Below are positions 31,549 to 39,500 of a stretch of DNA of 64,000 nucleotides, in pieces. The position numbers were made by a program, and so were the translations under genes. Source of the stretch: Saccharothrix sp. ALI-22-I (GTDB taxonomy: Bacteria; Actinomycetota; Actinomycetes; Mycobacteriales; Pseudonocardiaceae); NCBI RefSeq assembly GCF_001984175.1, contig NZ_MTQP01000066.1, positions 310,001 to 374,000 of the forward strand, in the 5' to 3' direction. The notes beneath the pieces were generated by a model. The model was not told where the DNA came from. It saw only the letters and a program-made list of their open reading frames with translations, and ran no database searches. Each line of letters starts with the position of its first letter. Within the stretch, counting starts at the first letter, position 1.

Positions 31549-33528
31549 ATGACCGAAACGCCGGAATTCGCCGTTCCCGCACGGGTGGACAGCGCGGTCC
31601 GGCCGACCGTGCCGTCGACCGGGCTCGGCCGCTGGTTGTTGCAACACCGGGTGCAACCGGCCGGTCCGGAGAGCGACCACCAGCACGCCAAGCCCGAGGC
31701 GTGGTGGAAGGTCATGTGCCTGACCGGTGTGGACTACTTCTCCACTTTGTCCTATCTGCCCGGTATCGCGGCCTTGGCGGCCGGGGCGATCTCGCCGTTG
31801 GCCACGCTGCTGATCGTGGCGCTGACCCTGCTCGGCATGCTGCCGATGTACCGGCGGGTGGCGCACGAGAGCCCGCACGGCCAGGGGTCCGTGGCGATGC
31901 TGGAGGACCTGCTGCCGTTCTGGCGCGGCAAGCTCTTCGTCCTGGTGCTGCTCGGGTTCGTCGCCACGTCGTGGATCATCACGATCACCCTGTCGTCCGC
32001 CGACGCCACCGTGCACGCGTTGGAGAACCCGCACGTCCCGGAGTTCCTGCACGGTCAGGAAGTCCTGGTCACCGTCGTGCTGCTGCTGATCCTCGGCGGG
32101 GTGTTCCTGCTCGGGTTCAGCGAGGCCGTCGGCGTCGCCATCCCCCTGGTGGCGATCTTCCTGGTGCTCAACGCGGTGGTCGTGGTCGCGGGCGTGCTCG
32201 AAGTGCTCGCCGAGCCCGTCGCGCTCGACCGCTGGCTGGACGCGTTGACCGCGAGCGGCGGCTTCGGCGGCGTGATCGTGCCGGCGATCATCGCGTTCCC
32301 GCTGCTCGTGCTGGGCCTGTCGGGGTTCGAGACCGGGGTGAGCATGATGCCGCTGGTCGCGGCCGACGGCGAGACCGCCGGGGAACGGCTGGCCAACCGC
32401 ATCCGCAACACCCGCAAGCTGCTCACCGCCGCCGCGCTGATCATGTCCGTCTACCTCATCGCGACGAGCTTCGTCACCACGGTCCTGGTGCCGGCGGAGG
32501 AGTTCGAGCCGGGCGGCGAGGCGAACGGCCGCGCGTTGGCCTACCTGGCGCACGAACTGCTCGGCGAGTGGGTCGGCACCGCCTACGACATCAGCAGCAT
32601 CCTCATCCTGTGGTTCGCGGGCGCCTCGGCGATGGCCGGACTGATCAACATCGTGCCGCGCTACCTGCCGTCTTACGGCATGGCCCCGGAGTGGTCGCGC
32701 GCGGTGCGGCCGGTCGTGCTCGTCTACACCGCGATCGCCATCCTCGTCACCATCGTCTTCGGCGCCGACGTGAACGCCCAGGCCGGCGCGTACGCGACCG
32801 GCATCCTGGCGATGATGGTGTCCGCTTCGGTGGCGGTGACCATCTCGGCCGCACGGCGGCGGCAGCGCAGGGCCTCGATCGCGTTCACCGTGCTGACGCT
32901 GATCATGCTCTACGCGCTGGTGGAGAACGTGATCGAGAAACCGGACGGCCTGGCGATCTCGGCGTTCTTCATCCTCGGCATCGTGGCCGTGTCCCTGGTC
33001 TCCCGCGTCTCCCGGACCACCGAACTCCGCGCCGAGCACATCGAGTTCGACGAGCGGGCGCGCCGGTTCGTCACCGAGTCCATCGCCCACGACAACGCGC
33101 TGACCGTCATCGCCAACCGCCGCCAGGCGGGCGACGCCGCCGAGTACCTCGCCAAGGAGGTCGAACAGCGCGGGATGAACCCCGTGCCCGGCCAGGCCGA
33201 CGTGCTGTTCCTGGAGATCGACGTGGCCGACCCCTCCGCGTTCAGCGAAGTCCTCCAGGTCCGGGGCGTGGAGGTGGACGGACACCGCGTCCTGCGCGCC
33301 GACAGCCCCGCCGCCCCCAACGCCATCGCCGCGATCCTGCTGGCCCTGCGCGACGCCACCGGCGTCCGCCCGCACTGCCACTTCGAGTGGAGCGAGGGCA
33401 ACCCCCTCGGCCACCTCTTCCGCTACCTGATCCTCGGGCGCGGCGACACCGCCCCCGTCGTCCGCGAGATCATCCGCACCAGCGAACCCGACCCGGACCG
33501 ACGTCCCAGCATCCACGTCGGCGGCTGA
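31549..33528 (+). CDS. APC-superfamily amino-acid/cation transporter
   Basis: 659 residues from the ATG at 31549 (site GGGGAGAG). About 12 membrane segments from [20 protein letters not shown] to [15 protein letters not shown], followed by a 160-residue soluble C-terminal domain ([40 protein letters not shown]). The transporter start [13 protein letters not shown] and the central [13 protein letters not shown] helix fit the APC superfamily. The soluble tail may be a regulatory domain. The substrate is unknown; there is no local partner. Confidence 0.82.
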   Translation: MTETPEFAVPARVDSAVRPTVPSTGLGRWLLQHRVQPAGPESDHQHAKPEAWWKVMCLTGVDYFSTLSYLPGIAALAAGAISPLATLLIVALTLLGMLPMYRRVAHESPHGQGSVAMLEDLLPFWRGKLFVLVLLGFVATSWIITITLSSADATVHALENPHVPEFLHGQEVLVTVVLLLILGGVFLLGFSEAVGVAIPLVAIFLVLNAVVVVAGVLEVLAEPVALDRWLDALTASGGFGGVIVPAIIAFPLLVLGLSGFETGVSMMPLVAADGETAGERLANRIRNTRKLLTAAALIMSVYLIATSFVTTVLVPAEEFEPGGEANGRALAYLAHELLGEWVGTAYDISSILILWFAGASAMAGLINIVPRYLPSYGMAPEWSRAVRPVVLVYTAIAILVTIVFGADVNAQAGAYATGILAMMVSASVAVTISAARRRQRRASIAFTVLTLIMLYALVENVIEKPDGLAISAFFILGIVAVSLVSRVSRTTELRAEHIEFDERARRFVTESIAHDNALTVIANRRQAGDAAEYLAKEVEQRGMNPVPGQADVLFLEIDVADPSAFSEVLQVRGVEVDGHRVLRADSPAAPNAIAAILLALRDATGVRPHCHFEWSEGNPLGHLFRYLILGRGDTAPVVREIIRTSEPDPDRRPSIHVGG

Positions 33529-33537
33529 GGCGGTCCG

Positions 33538-34059
33538 TCAGCCCCGGTCTTCGAGGGTGAGCTGGCGGTGGTGGAAGTCGAAGTGCTGCACGGGGAATCG
33601 GTAGACGTCGGCCAGGGTCATGAAGTCCCGGAAGAACGGGTCCCACCGGGTCGGGTAGTGCATACCGCGGGCCAGGTCGGTGTCGGTTTCGCGGTCCAGT
33701 CGCCGGTGCAGGGCCGCGATCACGCGGTCGCAGAGCGTGGCCATCCGGCGGCGGCCGAGGGTCGTGCCACCCAGCCACGACCCGGCGAAGTTCACCGCGT
33801 CGAACGGCTTGGTGCCCGCGTTGAGCAGGCGGGCGAAACCCCGGCTGATCCGGACGGGGAGTCGGCTGAACAGGCGCACCAGGGCGAGCAACGCGCGGAT
33901 GACGAGGAACCCGAGGAGCATGTGGAACAGCAGCTGTTCGTTGTTCCAGCGCGTGCCGTCGGACTTGCGGCGCAGGTCGGCGTCACTCGCCTGTTCCAGG
34001 AGCGCGTGGAACGTGGCCCGTGCCCGCTCCATGTCGTCGTGAACCGCCTGCTTGTCCAC
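33538..34059 (-). CDS. DinB-superfamily protein
   Basis: 173 residues from a GTG with a GGGGGA site. A DinB-like four-helix protein: VHDDMERARATFHALLEQAS, SDGTRWNNEQLLFHMLLGFL, a middle hydrophobic helix, and the late VYRFPVQHFDFHHRQLTLED with a His cluster. The pattern W-x-x-x-[EQ]-x-L-x-H and Q-H-F-D-F-H-H-x-Q are typical of DinB_2 proteins. It is divergent from the ArsR-ArsC fusion. The activity is unknown. Confidence 0.78.
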   Translation of the reverse strand: MDKQAVHDDMERARATFHALLEQASDADLRRKSDGTRWNNEQLLFHMLLGFLVIRALLALVRLFSRLPVRISRGFARLLNAGTKPFDAVNFAGSWLGGTTLGRRRMATLCDRVIAALHRRLDRETDTDLARGMHYPTRWDPFFRDFMTLADVYRFPVQHFDFHHRQLTLEDRG

Positions 34060-34154
34060 TCCCCCAGTGTGCGCCCGCCACGGCGCCAAAGCGCCTGGCG
34101 CCGGTGGAGACGATCGAGCGGTTCGTGTACGTGATCTCACCCAACGTTCATTGG

Positions 34155-34223
34155 CTCAATGAGCATTGAGCAGTTCCCCGACGCCACAGGTTGACGCCAC
34201 GAACCCGCTCAAGCATGATTGAG
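34155..34223. promoter_or_regulatory. Two CTCAA-N6-TTGAG operators before the ArsR-ArsC fusion
   Basis: CTCAA-TGAGCA-TTGAG at 34155-34170 (perfect and extendable to 7-bp arms) and CTCAA-GCATGA-TTGAG at 34208-34223. They are 53 bp apart, close to five helical turns. The second site reaches to within 3 bp of the start ATG at 34227. They are likely targets of the ArsR domain encoded just downstream. Confidence 0.7.
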
Positions 34224-34226
34224 TCA

Positions 34227-34922
34227 ATGACTACTGACTGGCCTTCGGACACGGTGGCCCGTGCCCGCGTGCACGCGGCCCTCGGCGAGCCCGCCCGGCT
34301 CGCCGTGGTGGACCTGCTCGTGCTCGGCGACGCCTCCCCCGGCGAGGTCGGTCGCGCGCTCGGGCTGCCCAGCAACCTGCTCGCCCACCACGTCAAGCTG
34401 CTGGAACAGGCGGGCGTGATCGAGCGGTCACGCTCGGAGGGCGACCACCGGCGCACCTACCTGCGCCTGCGCACGGCCGCGCTCACCGACCTCGTGCCGA
34501 CCGGACTGCGGCAGGCGCCGCGCGTGGTGTTCGTGTGCAGCCACAACTCCGCACGGTCACAACTGGCCGCCGCGCTGTGGAAGCGGCACAGCAAGGTGCC
34601 CGCCGCGAGTGCGGGCACCCGGCCCGCCGAGCGCGTGCACCCGCTGGCCGTCGCCACCGCCCGCACGCACGGGCTGTCACTGACCCGGGCCCGCACCCAC
34701 CACCTGGACGCCGTGCTGAAGCCGGACGACCTGGTCGTCGCGGTGTGCGACAACGCCCACGAAGAACTCGACCACTCCACGCACACCGACCGGCTGCACT
34801 GGTCCGTGCCCGACCCGGCCGCGGTCGGCACCGAGGACGCGTTCGACGCCGCCTACCGCGACCTCGCCGACCGCGTCGAACGCCTGGTGCCCGCCGTCCG
34901 CCCCGCTTCCGAGGGATCCTGA
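34227..34922 (+). CDS. ArsR-ArsC fusion: regulator plus low-molecular-weight phosphatase-type arsenate reductase
   Basis: 231 residues. Residues 1-95 form an ArsR winged helix (HAALGEPARLAVVDLLVLGD, LGLPSNLLAHHVKLLEQAGV). Residues 100-231 form a low-molecular-weight tyrosine-phosphatase domain with P-loop VVFVCSHNSARSQLAAALW (CxxNxxRS) and the late acidic WSVPDPAAVG. It combines arsenic sensing with arsenate reduction in one chain. No extra cysteines are seen in the ArsR half. The ATG at 34227 is preferred; one at 34215 lies inside an operator. No ribosome site is visible, so translation may be leaderless. It starts the operon with aquaporin and ArsC. Confidence 0.88.
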   Translation: MTTDWPSDTVARARVHAALGEPARLAVVDLLVLGDASPGEVGRALGLPSNLLAHHVKLLEQAGVIERSRSEGDHRRTYLRLRTAALTDLVPTGLRQAPRVVFVCSHNSARSQLAAALWKRHSKVPAASAGTRPAERVHPLAVATARTHGLSLTRARTHHLDAVLKPDDLVVAVCDNAHEELDHSTHTDRLHWSVPDPAAVGTEDAFDAAYRDLADRVERLVPAVRPASEGS

Positions 34923-35636
34923 ATGCCCCGCCCGCTCCCCCACCGGCTGCTGGCCGAATATCTCGGCAGCCTGCTGCTCGCCGCCCTGGTGATCGGCTCC
35001 GGCATCGCCGCCCAACGCCTCTCCCCCGGCGACGTCGGCCTGCAACTGCTGGAGAACGCCGCCGCCACCGCCGTCGGCCTCTACGCCATCATCCTGATCT
35101 TCGGGCCGATCAGCGGCGCGCACTTCAACCCCGCCGTGTCGATCGTGGACGCCGCGTTCCGCGGACTGCCGTGGCGTGACGTGCCGTTCTACGCGCTCGT
35201 CCAGGTCCTCGGCTGCATCACCGGCGCCGTGCTGGCCAACACCATGTTCGAGGCGTCACCGGTCAGCATCAGCACGACCGGACGTGCCACGTTCGCCCAC
35301 GGGTTGTCCGAGGTCATCGCGACCGTCGGCCTGCTGCTGGTGATCTTCTCGCTGGTCAGGTCGGGCAGGGCCGCGCTCGCCCCGTCCGCGGTGGGCGCCT
35401 ACATCGGGGCCGCGTACTTCTTCACCAGCTCCACCAGCTTCGCCAACCCCGCGATCACCGTCGGCCGCGCGTTCAGCGACACGTTCGCCGGTATCGCGCC
35501 CTCGTCCGTGCCGGTCTTCGTGCTGGCGCAGCTCGTCGGCGTCGCGGTGGCCGTTCCGCTGCTGCGCACGCTCTACCCCACCCCGTCCGCTGTCGAGGCG
35601 ACCGCGGCACCCGTCACCGAAGGACAATCGCGTTGA
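34923..35636 (+). CDS. MIP/aquaporin-family channel of the ars operon
   Basis: 237 residues, six membrane segments and the two half-helix motifs of the aquaporin family: HFNPAVS and FANPAIT followed by VGRAFSDTFAGI. It starts right after the stop of the ArsR-ArsC gene, without a gap. In ars operons such channels (AqpS-like) let arsenite leave the cell after arsenate reduction. It replaces an ArsB/Acr3 pump, none of which is present in the window. Confidence 0.9.
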   Translation: MPRPLPHRLLAEYLGSLLLAALVIGSGIAAQRLSPGDVGLQLLENAAATAVGLYAIILIFGPISGAHFNPAVSIVDAAFRGLPWRDVPFYALVQVLGCITGAVLANTMFEASPVSISTTGRATFAHGLSEVIATVGLLLVIFSLVRSGRAALAPSAVGAYIGAAYFFTSSTSFANPAITVGRAFSDTFAGIAPSSVPVFVLAQLVGVAVAVPLLRTLYPTPSAVEATAAPVTEGQSR

Positions 35637-36046
35637 ACAGCAAGAAGCCCGAAGTCCTGTTCGTCTGCGTCCACAACGCGGGCCGTTCCCAGATGGCCGC
35701 CGCGCTCCTCCAGCACTACGCCATGGGCCGCGTCACCGTCCGCTCGGCCGGGTCCGCGCCCGCCGACAAGGTCAACCCGGCCGCCGCCGAGGCGCTGGCC
35801 GAGCTTGGCCTGGACATCACCGCCGAGGTGCCGTCCAAGCTGACCACCGAGGACGTCGAAGCCTCCGACGTGGTCATCACCATGGGCTGCGGCGACACCT
35901 GCCCCGTGTTCCCCGGCAAGCGCTACCTCGACTGGGAACTCGAAGACCCGGCCGGCCAGGGCGTGGACGCCGTCCGCCCCATCCGCGACGACATCGACCG
36001 CCGTATCCGCGGCCTGCTCGCCGAACTCCTCGACGCACCCGCGTAG
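35633..36046 (+). CDS. arsC: Arsenate reductase, low-molecular-weight phosphatase type
   Basis: 137 residues from a TTG that overlaps the aquaporin stop (TTGA), with a GAAGGAC site. P-loop VLFVCVHNAGRSQMAAALLQ (CxxNxxRS), then VRSAGSAPADKVNPAAAEAL, and MGCGDTCPVFPGKRYLDWEL with the resolving cysteines. It reduces arsenate to arsenite with thioredoxin or mycothiol/mycoredoxin. It acts with the fused reductase in the first gene, so the operon carries two reductase domains. Confidence 0.93.
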   Translation: MNSKKPEVLFVCVHNAGRSQMAAALLQHYAMGRVTVRSAGSAPADKVNPAAAEALAELGLDITAEVPSKLTTEDVEASDVVITMGCGDTCPVFPGKRYLDWELEDPAGQGVDAVRPIRDDIDRRIRGLLAELLDAPA

Positions 36047-36055
36047 GCGCCACAC

Positions 36056-36082
36056 GTTGCGGGGTGTCCGACACCCCGCAAC
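36056..36082 (+). terminator. Hairpin after arsC
   Basis: GTTGCGGGGTG and CACCCCGCAAC form a perfect 11-bp stem around TCCGA, 10 bp after the arsC stop. There is no T-run. It marks the end of the arsenic operon. Confidence 0.65.
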
Positions 36083-36132
36083 ATCGCCGACGTGCCCCGG
36101 TACTTCCCACCGGAGCAGGCCGGCTACGCCGG

Positions 36133-36540
36133 TCAGGTCGGCCGGACCACCGCCACCGGGCACGGCGAGTGGTGGACGAGGGCCTGGCTGGTCGAGCCGA
36201 GCAGCGCGCCAGTGAGGGCACCGTGACCGCGGGTGCCGACCACCAGCAGTTGGGCGTGCTCGGCGAACCTCAGCAGCGCGGGCACCGGCCGGTCGTGGAC
36301 CACGCACCGGTCCACGAGAACGTCCGGATACCGCTCCCGCCACCCGGTCAGGCGCTCGGCGAGCAGGCACAGTTCCTCCTCCTGCACCTGCTCCCAGTCG
36401 ACGGCCAGCCGGGAGTGGTACGCGCGTCCACGAGGAAGTCGTTCCACGCGATCACGGCACTCAACCGCGCACCACACCGGGAGGCCGTCTCGAACGCGTG
36501 ACCGATCGCGGCCTCACTCGCGGGCAAACCGTGCCCCGTC
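36133..36540 (-). pseudogene. Universal stress protein, truncated and frameshifted
   Basis: Two frames together give one UspA domain. The upstream part reads LPASEAAIGHAFETASRCGA then RLSAVIAWNDFLVDART. After a frameshift near 36425 the other frame continues LAVDWEQVQEEELCLLAERL, then LLVVGTRGHGALTGALLGST (ATP loop) and HHSPCPVAVVR. The first strand (VVVGVDGS) is missing, cut next to the stop of the NACHT gene. The gene is dead by both truncation and frameshift. Confidence 0.75.
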
Positions 36541-36555
36541 GTCGACAGCCGAGCG

Positions 36556-39500
36556 TTACAACGTCCGAGGTGGGCGCAGGTCCGAGATCACCCGGATAGC
36601 ACCCACGACGTCCCTCAATGCCTCGGCCACGTGAAGACCGGCGACCGGATCGTCGCCATCACTGAGGACATCGAGCAGGATTCGTCGTGCGACGGCCTGG
36701 TGCCGGGGATCGAGGGATCGGAGAGCTTGGGCGACTTCGATCTTGCGTAGGACCTCGGATCCAGGCACCAGCGATTCCAGCGCGTCACCGGCCTGGGCCC
36801 GGTCGGAGAGCCAGCGCGAGGCCAGCAGCCCGGAGGCGAGTGCGCGTTCGTGGTCGTCCGCCGAGAGGTCCGCAGCCTGGCGTTTCAGTACATCGACCGC
36901 GAGATCACCGCGGTCGGCGGAGTCCCGGAGGAGCAACTCGCAGGCACGTCGCCGAGCAGTCGGTTCGGCCGCCTCGTCCGCCGCCACGGCCTCCACCGCC
37001 GACAGGGCCTCGTCGAGGTAGCCGTTGTGCAGCTCGACCAACGCCGTCCACGCCTCTATCCGGTCGACGGCGGAGAAGTCGTCCGAGGTCATCGCCTCCA
37101 GCAGCGCAAGCCCTTCGGCCCGCGCACGCCCGGGCTCCACCATCGCCACGGCGGCGCGGCGACGTTCGCGAATGTCGACGTCCGGGTCGCTCGCCAAGGC
37201 GCGGAGCACGCCGTTCGCCGCGTCGTAGGAAGACCTCGACATGGCCAGCAACGCCTCCGCCGCGTAGCGCCGTTCTGCCCACGGCATCTTGTCGTCGGCG
37301 GCGAACCGCTGAACCAGGTCGACCATCGATTCCCCGGCGACCGGATCGAGCCGCAGGACCGACGCCGCGGCGTCGGTCCGTTCCCAGACCGCGCAGGTCT
37401 CGTCATGGGCGAGCGCGGTCAGCGCCGCCCCGGCATCGGCCAGACCCTGCATGTCGAAGCTGCCCAGCCTCAAGGCGGCGAGACGGCGTTCCCAGCCGCC
37501 CAGATGGGGGTCCTCCGTGAGCACACGCAGGGCACGGGCGGTGGCGCGGCGGCCGTGCGGGGCGATGCGGAGCAAGGCTTCGACTGCCTCCAGTCGCACC
37601 CGCCCGGACGCGGTCGGGTCAGCGACCAGCTCGTTGAGCTCGATGAACGTCTCCCACGCCCGCGTGTCGTCAGCCATGACCAGCTCGACCTTCGCCAGGA
37701 GCGACGGCACGAGGTCGTCCGGTTGCCCGTCCGCCAGGCGCTCCAGCGCGGCCAAACCGGCCGACCGAGGTTCGCCGCCGAGCGCAGTGAGGTGCTGTGC
37801 CGCCCACAGGCGGTTCCAAGCGTCGACCTCCGGCTGGTCGGCGAGATCGCGCAGGGCTGCCACGCCGTGCTCGTACGACTCAGGCCCCAGAGTGGTCAGC
37901 CATTGTGCCGCCTGGCCGCGAAGGGCCGGGTCCGCGCTCTGGTCGGCAGTCACCAGGTTCAGGATGTTGATCAGTTCACGCAGCACGGCGCCCCGCCATC
38001 GGCCCAGCGCCTGGGCGACGCCGATCCGCAAGGCTGCCTGGCTCGAGGGGTGGGCCGCCAGCGTCCCCGCCGACTTCGCCGCCCGAGCAACCCAGTCGCC
38101 ACCGAACCGGGCGAGCTGTTCGCATGCCTGCAACCGGAACCCCGGCGGAGCGGACGCATCAGCCGCGAGAATTTCGAGCGTGGTGGCCACCATGTCGTGC
38201 CGGTGCTTCAGTCGGAGGAGAGCGGCGTGGCGGTGTTCGCGGTGGACGGCCGGATTGGTGGCGATCTTCTCCAACTCGGCCAAGGCGATCGACGTGTATT
38301 CCCCGCCGAGCCGTACGGCGATCTCGGCGAGGTCCAGCCGAGTCACGACGTCGTCGACAGTCGCACCCTGTACAACGGCTGCCTCGGCTTGGTCGCGTTC
38401 GCCCGCACGCACGAGCCTGATCAGGATGTTGACCCGGTCCCGGCGGCTCAAGCGGGGTTCTTCGGCCATTTCCCTCGCGGTGCGCAACGCATCGGCGCGC
38501 TCCTCCTCGCCGAGCGAGCCGAGGGCGGAAACGGTATTCAACCTGTCGTCGGTCGGTCTGGTCGTGTCCCGGGTCTTGGCGTGCAACGTGGCGACGGCTC
38601 GGGCGCGCTCGTCGTCGCCCACGTACGCCATCAACGTGAACACCTCCTGGACGGATATCCAGCCGGGTAGGTCGGCGAGGTTCCACTCGAGCGCCTCGAC
38701 CGCACGGGCCGGAGTCGCCGGGGCATGGATGAACAGCTCTGCGGCATAGGTGTTCAGTTGGGTCTGGGGAGCTTCGAACAGCGGGATGTACGCCGACGCG
38801 ATCTCGTCCCGCAGATCGGGTCGGTGCTCCTGCAGGTAGAACACCATCCACAACTGGTCGTGCGCGGGGATTGTCGGGTCGAAAGCGAGGTGCCGCATTG
38901 CCGACCAACCCGCCTCAGCCCACTTCTCCGGAGACTTGGCCAGTCTCAAGGCGGCGTCGCGTCGCATGTCGTGGGACAACGAGGGATCGGCACACAGATC
39001 GGAGAGCGCGGCGTTCGCGCCGGCGTGGTCGCCGATCCGGATGAGTTCGCGGGCGATGCGCGCTCTGACCGCCCCGGTCAGCGCCGGGGACCGGCCCAGC
39101 CTGGTCAGCACCGCACTGGCCAGTGCTTCGCGACTCGGATCGACGCCGGCCGCGAGGATCGCCGCGCTCGCCTGCCAGTCCGCAGGCACGTCGGCACCAC
39201 TCAGGTGCGAATCGCACCACGCGAGCACCTCGGCGCGCTGCTCGGTGCCCATGTTGGCCAGCAAGCGCCCGGCCCGCAGTCGTTGCGCCGGCGAAGTGGT
39301 CGGCCCCGTGAGGAGTTCGCGAGACGTGGTCACGGCTGCCGGGTAAGCGGCGGTGCCGAGCTTCACCAGCGCCTCGCTCACATCGCACCGGTAGTCTTCG
39401 CCGATCGTCCGGTCGAGGGCGAGAGCGCTCATGGCCTCGACCGCCTTGGGACGGTGTGCCCGGCCCAGTTCGGCGATGGTCTCGGCGGCGCGAAGCCGCC

